DNA from: Paenibacillus sp. MAEPY2
Lineage (GTDB): Bacteria > Bacillota > Bacilli > Paenibacillales > Paenibacillaceae
DNA: 64,000 nucleotides
Direction: 5' to 3'
Assembly (NCBI RefSeq): GCF_000499205.1
Contig: NZ_AWUK01000021.1
Location: 1-64,000 of the forward strand
The position numbers were made by a program, and so were the translations under genes. The notes under the pieces were generated by a model. It was not told the DNA's origin, did no database searches, and saw only the letters and a program-made list of their open reading frames with translations. Of this stretch, positions 25,874 to 35,500 are shown piece after piece. Numbering within the stretch: position 1 is the stretch's first letter; the number at the start of each line of letters is the position of its first letter.

Positions 25874-25935
25874 ATACGAAGTAAGCAAACGCGAACAGAC
25901 AACATCCTACATCAAGTATAAAGGAGGCGGTTGTT

Positions 25936-26193
25936 ATGTGGGGTATCATTATCAGCATTGTGATGGCAGTCATTATTGGTGTAATCGGTGATGCACTTGC
26001 CGGTCACAACATGCCTGGAGGAATCATCGGTGCAATGATTGCCGGATTTGTCGGTGCCTGGCTAGGAGCACTTTTGCTTGGTAACTGGGGGCCGGTCATC
26101 GGCAACTTCGCCGTCATTCCTGCCATCATTGGAACAGCGCTCTTTGTCTTCTTGCTGGGGCTTGCGTCCAGACTGTTCAGACAGGCTGCCTGA
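25936..26193 (+). CDS. GlsB/YeaQ/YmgE family small membrane protein
   Basis: An 85-residue, very hydrophobic protein with three membrane segments and the Gly-rich family pattern (GVIGDALAG, GGIIGAMIAGFVGAWLG). Members are stress-induced in many bacteria; the mechanism is unknown. AAAGGAGGCGG precedes the ATG. It is followed 64 bases on by a YtxH gene, a frequent stress-gene pairing. Confidence 0.8.
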   Translation: MWGIIISIVMAVIIGVIGDALAGHNMPGGIIGAMIAGFVGAWLGALLLGNWGPVIGNFAVIPAIIGTALFVFLLGLASRLFRQAA

Positions 26194-26257
26194 TCGGTCA
26201 ACAAGGTGTTCGTTGTTTCGTATCCGTTTTTTAAATTTGAAGAAGGAGTGATTTGAC

Positions 26258-26665
26258 ATGAATAAAGCAGAAGAGCAATATCCTGTACAAAGCGGTTCCA
26301 ATTTCGCCAAAGGTATTTTCATCGGAGGTTTGCTGGGTGCTGCAGCTGCGCTGCTCTTTGCCCCTAAACCAGGACGCGAATTGCGTGGTGACCTTTCCGA
26401 GAAAGTGGGCATCGTTACGGATCGCACGAAAGAAGTTGCAGCAGTTGTAGGTGATAAAGCTTCCGAACTGGCTAAAACGGTCTCTTCCAAAACTTCTGAT
26501 ATTGCAAAAACAGTAAACCAAGGACGTAATGACGTCATGGATTCCGTGAGAAAAGCTTCCGCTGATGTAGCGAATGAAGCAACCAAGGCGACAGAAGAAG
26601 TGGCTGCTGCTTCTGTAGAAGCCAAGGAAGATACACGTAAAGAAATAAATTCGACCAGCCTGTAA
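26258..26665 (+). CDS. ytxH: YtxH domain general stress protein
   Basis: A 135-residue protein. One membrane helix near the N-terminus (FAKGIFIGGLLGAAAALLFAPKPGRELR, key part) is the YtxH signature, ending in the conserved PKPGRELR. It is followed by a long amphipathic helical tail rich in A, K, E and V, with LEA/apolipoprotein-like repeats. In Bacillus subtilis ytxGHJ is a SigB-controlled operon. AGAAGGAG precedes the ATG. Confidence 0.85.
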   Translation: MNKAEEQYPVQSGSNFAKGIFIGGLLGAAAALLFAPKPGRELRGDLSEKVGIVTDRTKEVAAVVGDKASELAKTVSSKTSDIAKTVNQGRNDVMDSVRKASADVANEATKATEEVAAASVEAKEDTRKEINSTSL

Positions 26666-26684
26666 GGCTTGTGATCGAGTGACC

Positions 26685-26717
26685 AATAGCCAGCTGTATT
26701 CCAGCTGGCTATTTTTT
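26685..26717 (+). terminator. Terminator of the YtxH gene
   Basis: Stem AATAGCCAGCTG/CAGCTGGCTATT with a short loop and six T. Confidence 0.85.
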
Positions 26718-26748
26718 ATCCACACCGCGAGATTAAAGGAGGAAGAAC

Positions 26749-27114
26749 ATGAGTAAAGTCACAATGAACGGCAATACGCCCATTACCGGGGGAAAACCCG
26801 CACAACAGTATGATACCAGTGAGCACCCTTTTGAATTGCGTCATGAGGTAAAACGTCTGAACACAAGGCTGGATCAAATTGCTGACAGTCTGGAAAAATC
26901 TCAAATCAAGGATATTATCGAAAATTACAGCAGTCCAAAAAAACGCATCATTACCAATTTTACAGCCGGTATGGCACGTGGTTTGGGTTTGACCGTAGGG
27001 ACCTTTGTTGTTCTTGGTCTGCTCGCCTTTATTCTTAGTCAATTCGTGAATATGCCGATTGTAGGACAATACATTGCTGACTTATTGGGATACATTGAAG
27101 ATTATAAAAAATAA
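26749..27114 (+). CDS. DUF5665-type membrane protein
   Basis: A 121-residue protein: a disordered 40-residue N-terminus, an amphipathic helix (LRHEVKRLNTRLDQIADSLE), and a region NFTAGMARGLGLTVGTFVVLG that continues into a membrane segment. A second hydrophobic stretch (about 95-112) follows. The pattern fits the DUF5665 family of unknown function. AAAGGAGG precedes the ATG. It is convergent with corA. Confidence 0.7.
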   Translation: MSKVTMNGNTPITGGKPAQQYDTSEHPFELRHEVKRLNTRLDQIADSLEKSQIKDIIENYSSPKKRIITNFTAGMARGLGLTVGTFVVLGLLAFILSQFVNMPIVGQYIADLLGYIEDYKK

Positions 27115-27138
27115 AGGAAGCATGTGATGCTTCCCAAG

Positions 27139-28167
27139 TCATTGCCTTCGTTTACCAATGCCACGTTTCTCTGTTTCCTTAACTGACGGCTGGGAGGACT
27201 TTACTTTGAGCAGATCCCCTGTCCAGCCTTTCATCATCATCCATACATACATGCCGACCATGCTAATGATGATAAGTACAAGGACAAGTACAACCCCCCA
27301 GGTTTTGTCGATCCAAGGCAGATTCTCAAAGTTCATTCCCCATATGGCTCCAGCAGCCGTTGCGGGCGTGAATACCGAGGTAACGAGGGTCAATGTCTTC
27401 ATGATCTCATTGCCACGCACCCCTGAAATCGCATTATCAATGGAAATCAGCGTATCGATCTCTTTCTCATAATGTTTGAACAAACGCTCCATGCGTTCGA
27501 TCCGGTGCTGGAGCTGCTGAAAAAATCGGTTCTCCTTCAGCTCGTCCAGATAAGCCTCCCTGGCGGCGGCCATCAATTCGGAATACGGGATGAACAGGTT
27601 ACTCCAATACAGCAACTCAAATCGGGCAGCAAGAATCTGATCCATCAACGTTCGGGCATTGCGGGATTCCATCGTCCGCTCCAAATCACGCAGGTTCATC
27701 TCAAATTGATCCATGCCCACATGGTAATAATGCAAGATGGCTCGAAACAGCACAAACATGCCGTCCCGGGCTTCATTGCATTGTTGTAACATGGCTGCAC
27801 GTTCACCTGTATTCATAATCCCTCTGGTATTGTCATCTACATTCAAGGTAACCAGTCTTTCTTGATCCACATAGAAAAACATCTGATTATCTTTACGTTG
27901 ATCGTCTCTTTCATTCTTGACCGCATATAATAATGACCCGAATATGACGGGCTCCGTGCCGTTCATGAAGCGGACAGACAGATAATTGGACTCTACCGCC
28001 GGTATTTTGCGAAGCCAGTACTGCATTTCTGGAAATTCGCTCGTTAGTTCCTCCAAGGCTTCTGCCATACTTTCCTCATCCGGTGCCACCCAGTCCCACC
28101 ATTCCCAATGGTCTGAATAGGTAGCCTTGTCCCGACGCGCTTCCAGTTTGACTTTATCCACAATCAC
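27139..28167 (-). CDS. CorA-like Mg2+/Co2+ transporter
   Basis: About 342 residues. A soluble funnel domain (1-280) with long helices ends in two membrane helices. The selectivity motif GMN is present (IWGMNFENLP) between them, and the short basic tail is cytoplasmic. CorA pentamers move Mg2+. The start is ambiguous: AGGAG lies nine bases before a GTG at 28167, three before an ATG at 28173; an open ATG at 28185 overlaps the site. I favour the GTG. Confidence 0.85.
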   Translation of the reverse strand: MIVDKVKLEARRDKATYSDHWEWWDWVAPDEESMAEALEELTSEFPEMQYWLRKIPAVESNYLSVRFMNGTEPVIFGSLLYAVKNERDDQRKDNQMFFYVDQERLVTLNVDDNTRGIMNTGERAAMLQQCNEARDGMFVLFRAILHYYHVGMDQFEMNLRDLERTMESRNARTLMDQILAARFELLYWSNLFIPYSELMAAAREAYLDELKENRFFQQLQHRIERMERLFKHYEKEIDTLISIDNAISGVRGNEIMKTLTLVTSVFTPATAAGAIWGMNFENLPWIDKTWGVVLVLVLIIISMVGMYVWMMMKGWTGDLLKVKSSQPSVKETEKRGIGKRRQ

Positions 28168-28216
28168 TAACATCCACTCCTGCATTCATACTGTTCATTA
28201 AGAAATCATTGATCCC

Positions 28217-28258
28217 AAAAAAGGACACGTATGCATTCCATTGGAATCACGTGTCCTT
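28217..28258 (-). terminator. Terminator of the SigB operon
   Basis: Stem AAGGACACGT/ACGTGTCCTT with an inner CATTCCA/TGGAATC-like part and six T at the 3' side on the minus strand. Confidence 0.85.
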
Positions 28259-28295
28259 CTTTATGCCGTGCTCAATATCATCACCGATCTGCATC

Positions 28296-29069
28296 TCATA
28301 ATAATGAAGCGTTCGACATAATCTGTTTTAATTTCTCAGTGGCTCGCTTCTGGATACGGGATACACTCATTTGGGATACTCCCAGTTTCTGAGCAATTGC
28401 CCGCTGCGACTGACCATCCTGAAATGCCAAAATAAGCACCTTTTGTTCCTGTTCCTTCAACTGTCCCAATGCCTGCTGCAAGTCCATCCGCTTCTCGACC
28501 GAATCGAAGTCATTTACATCTGAACTGATCAGTTCGCCCAATGTGGCTGCACTCTCATCCTGTGAAAGCGGAGAATCCAGTGACACATAGTGGTAACATT
28601 CCCGACCAGCCAAAACTTCGATGGTTTCCTCAGGAGTTAAATCCAGGTATTCTGCAATCTCGTTCACACCTGGTGAACGCTCCAGCTTCACTGTCAATTC
28701 ATCAATCGCATGCTGGACAAGTGCTCCCTTTTCCTTAATTCTGCGGGGCACCTGAATATACCAGGACTTGTCCCTTAAATAATTTTTCATATGACCGATC
28801 ATGCTCTTCATGGCATAAGGTTCAAACGGAATACCCAGATTGATATCGTATTGCTTAAGCAAACGAATTAGAGCCATCTGCCCGGTCTGATACAAATCTT
28901 CATATAGATCGGGTCGGTTCCGCGCGATTTTACCTGCTGCCATTTTCACCATCGGTTCATATTTACGGATAAGAACTGTTGCAATTTCGTTATCCTGGGT
29001 CTGCTGGTATTCCCAGATCAAACCTATAGCTTCAGACATGGACTCTGGGGGAGTCACTTTTTCATTCAT
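28296..29069 (-). CDS. sigB: RNA polymerase general stress sigma factor SigB
   Basis: A 257-residue SigB/SigF/SigG-type sigma factor. Region 2 is around 30-100 (DLYQTGQMALIRLLKQYD, key part), region 3 around 105-160 (WYIQVPRRIKEKGALV), and region 4 around 195-250 (QSQRAIAQKLGVSQMSVSRIQKR, key part). It directs RNA polymerase to GTTT/GGGTA promoters. Its ATG overlaps the rsbW stop by four bases. That linkage identifies it as SigB rather than a sporulation sigma. It is the last gene of the seven-gene operon. Confidence 0.93.
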   Translation of the reverse strand: MNEKVTPPESMSEAIGLIWEYQQTQDNEIATVLIRKYEPMVKMAAGKIARNRPDLYEDLYQTGQMALIRLLKQYDINLGIPFEPYAMKSMIGHMKNYLRDKSWYIQVPRRIKEKGALVQHAIDELTVKLERSPGVNEIAEYLDLTPEETIEVLAGRECYHYVSLDSPLSQDESAATLGELISSDVNDFDSVEKRMDLQQALGQLKEQEQKVLILAFQDGQSQRAIAQKLGVSQMSVSRIQKRATEKLKQIMSNASLL

Positions 29070-29518
29070 ACTTTCTCCTCACTTCTTGCAAGACGTTTTA
29101 CGAGTACTACTTTCGTACCTTTGCCCGTCTCACTTTCCACACTGACATCATCCATCAGAGCTTGCATCAGGTAAAATCCAAGTCCACCGATTTGGGCTTC
29201 AGACAGTTCTTTGTCGTGAAGGCCTGCGCGGGATACCGCCGGGTTAATGTTCTCGAAGCTGGCACCTTCATCTTTGACGGTAATGGCCAACGTGTCACTA
29301 TCGACTTCGAACACAACCTCTACCATGCCGCCTTCGTGTGAGTAAGCATACAGTACAGAGTTATTACAGGCCTCGGATACAGCAACCTTCATATCCTCAA
29401 TGTCCTCATAAGAAAATCCCATTTTGGACGCAACACCATATAGATTGAGTCTTACAATATCAACGTAATCAGCTGTCGCCGGTAAATTAAGGGTGACTCT
29501 TTGAACTTCTGCATTCAT
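29066..29518 (-). CDS. rsbW: Anti-sigma-B factor and serine kinase RsbW
   Basis: A 150-residue GHKL kinase. The N box is VSEACNNSVLYAYSH, the G1 box DEGASF, and the G2 box GGLGFYLMQALMD, with GKGTKVVLVK following. By family, it binds and silences SigB, or phosphorylates RsbV. It sits between rsbV (18 bases upstream) and sigB (overlap ATGA), which fixes the identity. Confidence 0.93.
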   Translation of the reverse strand: MNAEVQRVTLNLPATADYVDIVRLNLYGVASKMGFSYEDIEDMKVAVSEACNNSVLYAYSHEGGMVEVVFEVDSDTLAITVKDEGASFENINPAVSRAGLHDKELSEAQIGGLGFYLMQALMDDVSVESETGKGTKVVLVKRLARSEEKV

Positions 29519-29536
29519 TCCTTTTTCGATCCTTTC

Positions 29537-29875
29537 CTATTGGGAATTCTTCTGTGGGACAAAGAATTTGGCAATACCCGTCATATCAAAAAGTTTCTGA
29601 ATTTGCGCAGGAACTTCCTGTACTTCAAAGCGAGCTTCCATTCCATGCCGTGCTTTCAGAACAGATAACAGGATACCAATCCCTGTACTATCGATGTACT
29701 TCAGATCCTGCATGTTAATAATCAAATCTTGTTCCTTGTTATCCACGAGCGGCTCCATCACCAAACGGAATTCAGGAGCAACTGACAAATCCAGTTCGCC
29801 AGTCAGATACACCGTGCACACGCCATCCAGTGTTTCTGTTCTTGCATTGAATTTTTCATTTTTGTTTGTATTCAT
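29537..29875 (-). CDS. rsbV: Anti-anti-sigma factor RsbV
   Basis: A 112-residue STAS-domain protein. The phosphorylated Ser is Ser63 in KYIDSTGIGILLSVL. Unphosphorylated, it binds RsbW and frees SigB. AGGAGAG precedes the ATG, and a SigB-type promoter sits 39-64 bases upstream, giving positive feedback as known for Bacillus subtilis. Confidence 0.93.
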   Translation of the reverse strand: MNTNKNEKFNARTETLDGVCTVYLTGELDLSVAPEFRLVMEPLVDNKEQDLIINMQDLKYIDSTGIGILLSVLKARHGMEARFEVQEVPAQIQKLFDMTGIAKFFVPQKNSQ

Positions 29876-29913
29876 TAGACATCTCTCTCCTGATCAATGG
29901 TTTCTTTACCTAA

Positions 29914-29939
29914 TAACCCATCTACAGCACATATGAAAC
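29914..29939 (-). promoter_or_regulatory. Internal SigB-dependent promoter of rsbV-rsbW-sigB
   Basis: Minus strand GTTTCA (29934-29939), 14 bases, GGGTTA (29914-29919), directly upstream of the rsbV ribosome binding site. It lies in the short gap after the second hybrid kinase gene. Confidence 0.7.
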
Positions 29940-29961
29940 AGTAATCGAATTAGCAAATATT

Positions 29962-31635
29962 TCAATTGGCCTGATTTATGGCCGATGTTTTGGATTTGAA
30001 CAATCGCCTTTCTTCCTGAAATCGGGACAACTTCTGTTTCACATTGCCCATTTTCACAGGTTTGCTGATGTAATCGTCCATACCTACAGTGGAACATCGC
30101 TGCTGAATACCATCCATGACATTGGCGGTCATTGCTACAATAACCGGCTGCTGGTCTTGAGGAAGGCTCTCACGAATTCGGCGAGTACACTCCAATCCAT
30201 CCATCACGGGCATTTGTAAATCCATAAATATATAATCATAGCTACGATTGGCCAACACCATATCCAGCGCCTTCTTGCCATCTTCGGCGATATCTGCGAT
30301 GAGTCCAAGCTTGCTCAGCATGATGGACATTAGTTTCTGATTAATGGGGTGATCATCGACGATTAATACGCTTGGATGCATTTCATAATTTTTAATATCC
30401 GTATGCTGATCTTCCCCCATACCATTCGTGAGCTCAGTTTCGACATACCGCTGCGCCTGAATGGTAAATACAAACGTTGCTCCACGCATCTCCGTCGTAT
30501 CCAGATATATCTGTCCACCCATCATTTCAACGAGCGTTTTACATATAGCCAACCCCAGACCGGTTCCTCCATACTTGCGCGTCATGGATGTATCCAGTTG
30601 GGAAAACGGCTGGAACAGGCGGTCGACTTTGTCTAGAGCTATACCTATTCCGGTATCTTTTACAGCAAACTCCAGCGTCATTCGCCCGTCCTTTTCTTCA
30701 TTAACGGATACGATCAGATACACACCGCCATGGTCCGTGAACTTGATGGCATTGGCAATCAGATTCAACAGAACCTGACGCAGCCTTGCCATATCTCCAT
30801 AGATCAATTGAGGTACCGAATCTTCCAGGAAATATTCCAGCTCAATATTCTTTTTGCCGGCTTCTGCCGCGAACAGTTTCAGTACTTCACGAATACAGGA
30901 AACAAGTTCAAACGGATGCTCTTCCAGTTCCATTTTTCCGGATTCCATCTTGGTAAAATCAAGAATATCATTAATCACCGTCACAAGTGCATCCGCACTG
31001 CGACGTACAATGTCCACATATTCCTTCTGATCTTCCTTCAGCTCCGTTTCCATCAACAGATCAACCATACCGATAACGCCATTCATGGGTGTGCGAATTT
31101 CATGACTCATCATGGCAAGGAACTCGGTCTTCGCGTTTGCAGCGATCTCCGCTTCCTCTTTGGCCTGAATGAGCTGCTGATTCATCTTCTCCAATTCCTG
31201 CGTCTTCTGGTGCAAAAGCATGGTCTGTGTTTTCAAACGTTTATTCGTGATAAACATTTCCACAAAGCCCTCGATTTTGGACTTCAAAATCTGAGGAATA
31301 AACGGTTTGACCATATAATCAATGGCCCCCGCGGAATAACCTGCAAATAAGTGTTCTGCCTCTCTGCTGTTGGCAGAGATGAAAATGATCGGCACGTCCT
31401 TGGACTTGTCACGCGCCTTGATTAATTTTGCTGTCTCAATACCGTCCATCCCAGGCATCTGCACATCAAGTACAATGACCGCAAATTCGTCTTTCAGCAA
31501 ACAACGAAGTGCCTCTTCCCCGGAGGTTGCCTTGACGAGCTTGTACTGTTCCGATTCCAGAACCGCTTCGAGAGCGAGCAGGTTCTCGGGGCGGTCATCT
31601 ACCAATAATATGTGGATTGGTTCATTGAGCCCCAT
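29962..31635 (-). CDS. Soluble hybrid histidine kinase, receiver-kinase-receiver
   Basis: A 557-residue protein without membrane segments. The N-terminal receiver (about 5-125, acceptor Asp57 in [11 protein letters not shown]) is followed by a coiled coil (about 130-170), HisKA with His178 in [12 protein letters not shown], HATPase (about 285-395, DTGIGI and TGLGLAI), and a C-terminal receiver (about 420-540, Asp472 in [11 protein letters not shown]). It has no sensor domain of its own, so its input is probably phosphotransfer to its N-terminal receiver. It lies between the CheR-like gene and rsbV in the SigB operon, an extra member compared with the known RsbKMY set. AGGGGG precedes the ATG. 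Confidence 0.9.
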   Translation of the reverse strand: MGLNEPIHILLVDDRPENLLALEAVLESEQYKLVKATSGEEALRCLLKDEFAVIVLDVQMPGMDGIETAKLIKARDKSKDVPIIFISANSREAEHLFAGYSAGAIDYMVKPFIPQILKSKIEGFVEMFITNKRLKTQTMLLHQKTQELEKMNQQLIQAKEEAEIAANAKTEFLAMMSHEIRTPMNGVIGMVDLLMETELKEDQKEYVDIVRRSADALVTVINDILDFTKMESGKMELEEHPFELVSCIREVLKLFAAEAGKKNIELEYFLEDSVPQLIYGDMARLRQVLLNLIANAIKFTDHGGVYLIVSVNEEKDGRMTLEFAVKDTGIGIALDKVDRLFQPFSQLDTSMTRKYGGTGLGLAICKTLVEMMGGQIYLDTTEMRGATFVFTIQAQRYVETELTNGMGEDQHTDIKNYEMHPSVLIVDDHPINQKLMSIMLSKLGLIADIAEDGKKALDMVLANRSYDYIFMDLQMPVMDGLECTRRIRESLPQDQQPVIVAMTANVMDGIQQRCSTVGMDDYISKPVKMGNVKQKLSRFQEERRLFKSKTSAINQAN

Positions 31636-31651
31636 GACTAAGCCTAACCCC

Positions 31652-32524
31652 CTATTTAATCTTCCGGTATATTTTTTCCGTCCGGTCTAACGGCTCGTAG
31701 GCATCGCTGAATTCCGTAAAATGTATTGATTCTTTAGAACCCAGAACAAGGATGCCAAAGTGGCTCAAACTTTCATGAAAAAGTCCGTGCACATGGTTCC
31801 GCAGTTCATCATTGAAATAAATCATGACATTGCGGCAAAAGATCACATTAAACTCGTTAAATGAACGGTCTGTTGCCAGATTATGCTCGGCAAAAATAAT
31901 ATTTTTGCGTAAATAAGGATGAAAAATAACAGAATTATATTTGGCCGTGTAATACTCTGAGAATGCACGTGTGCCCCCGGCTTCAAGGTAATTTGTAGTA
32001 TATAGTTTCATTTTCTCGATGCCATATACGCCTTCCTTGGCCTGCTGCAAAGAGCGATCATTCATATCTGTCGCATATATTCTTGCCTTGTCGTACAGTC
32101 CTTCCTCGTGCAGCATAATCGCCATGGAATAGACTTCTTCTCCTGTGGAACAGCCGGCATGCCATATTCGGATATACGGATATGTTCTTAAGATCGGAAT
32201 AATCTGTTCGCGAAACATTCGGAAAAGCGTAGGATCACGAAACATTTCCGTCACGGGAATGGACAAGTTCTGTACAAAACGATCAAACGCAGAACGGTCA
32301 TGCAGCACCCGTTCTTGTAACCCGGAAATGGTCTTAACGCCTTCGGCATGTGCATAATGCCAGATTCTGCGCTTTAATGAAGGCAACGCATAGTTTCTAA
32401 AATCATATCCATATAAACGGTGCATACCTTCCAACAGCAACTCGATCTCGATCAGCTCACGCTCTTCATCTTGCGGCATGCGGATCGATTCTGCCTCCGC
32501 CTCGGTAGGTTTCCACGGTGTCAT
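31652..32524 (-). CDS. CheR-type methyltransferase (RsbM-like)
   Basis: A 290-residue CheR-family SAM-dependent methyltransferase with the N-terminal helical domain (about 20-90) and the SAM motif [17 protein letters not shown]. The [12 protein letters not shown] motif follows. No chemotaxis receptors lie nearby; it is flanked by two hybrid kinases. In the Bacillus cereus group a similar CheR homologue, RsbM, methylates the sensor kinase RsbK and damps SigB activation, so I infer that role here. GGAGAG precedes the ATG. Confidence 0.85.
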   Translation of the reverse strand: MTPWKPTEAEAESIRMPQDEERELIEIELLLEGMHRLYGYDFRNYALPSLKRRIWHYAHAEGVKTISGLQERVLHDRSAFDRFVQNLSIPVTEMFRDPTLFRMFREQIIPILRTYPYIRIWHAGCSTGEEVYSMAIMLHEEGLYDKARIYATDMNDRSLQQAKEGVYGIEKMKLYTTNYLEAGGTRAFSEYYTAKYNSVIFHPYLRKNIIFAEHNLATDRSFNEFNVIFCRNVMIYFNDELRNHVHGLFHESLSHFGILVLGSKESIHFTEFSDAYEPLDRTEKIYRKIK

Positions 32525-32595
32525 ATTTTCTCTCCACTTCTTGATTTGTTACTTGCGTATTAGATGTATTGTCTTTCATTACCCAAACTATTGGG

Positions 32596-35500
32596 TTACG
32601 AATACAGCCATACCCGCATTAAGGATAACAATTGATCCGTTTGGATCGGTTTTTTCACATAATCGGATGCTCCAGCCTCAATACACTTGCCACGATCATC
32701 TTTCATCGCTTTTGCGGTTAAGGCGATAATTGGCAATTTTTCGAATCTCGGTATTTGTCTGATCCGCGTCATGGCCTCATAACCATCCATTTCCGGCATC
32801 ATCATGTCCATTAACACCAGATCGATTTCCGGGTTCTTATCCAGAATCTCCAGAGCTTCACGGCCGTTCTCTGCAAATGTCACATCCATCCGATAACCTT
32901 CGAGCACACTTGAAAGAGCAAATACATTACGGATGTCATCATCCACAAGCAATATTTTCTTACCTTCAAACAAGGTTTCCTTATTATGCAGTTTCTGCAG
33001 AATTCGACGTTTGTCTTCCGGCAGATTGGCTTCTACCCGGTGCAGGAACAAGGTCGTCTCATCGAGCAGACGTTCAGGTGATTTCACGTCCTTGATGATA
33101 ATGGACTCCGCATATTTGCGAAGCTTCATCTCTTCTTTACTGTCCAGCTCTTTGCCTGTATAAATAATGATCGGCAGATCATTCAAATATTGATCGTCCC
33201 GAATCTGATCAAGCAATTCAAATCCGGTCATATCTGTCAGCATCAAGTCCAGTACCATACAGTCATAGCGTTGACTGTGCAATTCATTCAAGGCCTCACT
33301 GCCGGTGGACACTGCCGTGATTGCAACATCATCGTGGCCGATCAGTTCAATGATTGCTTTCCGCTGTATTTCATCATCTTCCACAATCAATAGACGTTTC
33401 AATTGATTCTCTGTATAGGATTCGATATGCGAGAAAGCTTTATCCAGCGAATCTTTACTGGAAGGTTTTTTCAGATAAGCAATGGCTCCCATCATCAAAC
33501 CTTGTTTCATATCATCGATTACCGAAATCACATGGACCGGGATATGACGTGTCGCGGAGCTGCTTTTCAGTTCGCCCAGAATTGCCCAGCCATCCATGAC
33601 AGGCAACTGAATATCAAGGATTATCGCATCCGGCAAATATTGACGGGCCATTTCGAGTCCTTTGTCTCCCTGAAGCGCCACAATCGCCTTAAATCCTCTG
33701 CCTCTCGCCATATCCATCAAAATATGCGCAAAATTCACATCATCCTCAATGATAAGGAGAATCTTGTCGCCTTCCATCAGGTTCTTCTGATCATCTTCCA
33801 GCTGGGCAAGTACAGGTGAGTCGGGTTGAGGCATTTTCATAAACGAATTACTATCCGGATCCGATGTAAGGACCATCTGTCTGCCTGAACGCATCGTCCA
33901 CGTCTCTCTTGCAGACTGTTCGATCTCAGAAGAAGCAGCAGCTTCTGTCATAGCTTCGTCCACCTGAATCTCTTCTTCGTGATTATCCGGCAGGTACAGA
34001 GTAAAGCTGCTGCCCACACCTTCGGATGATTCTACCTGAATGGCACCACCAAGCAGGCGAGCAAGTTCGCGACTGATGGACAGTCCAAGGCCCGTTCCGC
34101 CATATTTGCGGCTCGTTGTACCATCCACCTGCTGGAATGCTTCAAAGATCAAATCCGTTTTGTCCGAAGGAATTCCGATTCCGGTATCCTTCACGGTAAA
34201 GCCTACATATTCCTGATTCGTATTCAGGTATCCAGGAAGCTCTTCCATTTTCATCTTCCGTCCAATCAGGCTTACCGATCCCCGGTTGGTAAATTTGAAC
34301 GCATTCGACAACAGATTTCGCAAAATCTGCTTCACGCGATGGCTGTCGGTATATACCCATTCCGGCAAATTGCTGTCGAACTCAATGTTCAGGCTGAGTT
34401 CTTTTTTGTTCGCCATTGGACCGAAATTCTGTTGAACAAAGCTGGTCAGTTCATCCATGCGAACCGTCTCATAGTTGATGTCCATTTTTCCCGCATCCAC
34501 CTTGGACAGATCCAAAATTTCATCAATCATTTTCAGCAGATCTGCACCCGACATATAGATCGTTTGGGCATATTCCTGCTGTTTAACACTCAGATTTCCA
34601 TCCTTGTTCTCCGATAACAATTGGGACAGAATCAAAAGACTGTTAAGTGGCGTACGAAGTTCATGCGACATATTTGCCAAAAATTCGGATTTGTACTTGC
34701 TCGTCATCGACAATTGCATGGCTTGCTGTTCCAGCTGTGTTTTCGTTTTTTCAATCTCGTCGTTCTTCTCTTCCACTTCACGAACTTGTTCTTCCAATGC
34801 TCGTGTCTTGGCAATCAATTCGGTATTGAAGTGCTCCAATTCTTCCTGTTGACGCTGAAGAAGCTCTTCCGAACGTTTGAGGGCCCCCGTCTGCTCTTCC
34901 AGATTTTCATTGGAACGGCGCAGCTCTTCTTGCTGGGTCTGAAGTTCTTCAGATTGAACCTGTAATTCCTCCGTAAGCGCCTGGGATTCGCGCAGCAGTT
35001 CCTCCACCCGCAAACGGCGGCGAACGTTGTTAAGAATGACGCCCAGATTCATAATCAGCTGCGAGAACAGCTGTGTATGCAGATTCGTGAACCCTTCAAA
35101 CGAAGCTAGTTCGACCACACCAATCAGTTCATCCTCAAATACGACAGGATAGATCATCACACCCGAAGCACGCGATGAGCCCGTTGCTGATCCAATGTTC
35201 ACATAATCCTCCGGAGTTTTTTCCATGATTATTGGAGTCATATCCAATGCGGCTTGTCCAATTAATCCCTCTCCGATCCGGTAAACCTCTTTGCCAACAT
35301 CTTCATTCTCTTCAAACGCATAAGCACCATAACGTCTCAGTTCGTCCGGATGTTTCTCTTCATCGATCAGATATACAACGCCCAGTTGAGCTCCAAGTAC
35401 AGGCGTAAATTCACTGATAAACATCTGTGAGATCTGGCGAATGGAGCCAATACCTCGCAGCAATTCCGGAACTCTGGCTATGTTGGAACTCATCCAGTTC

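Noticed and set aside
31652..32524. CheR homologue as part of a chemotaxis cluster
   Set aside because: No CheB, receptor or CheA/CheW gene is nearby; the SigB operon context points to an RsbM-type role.
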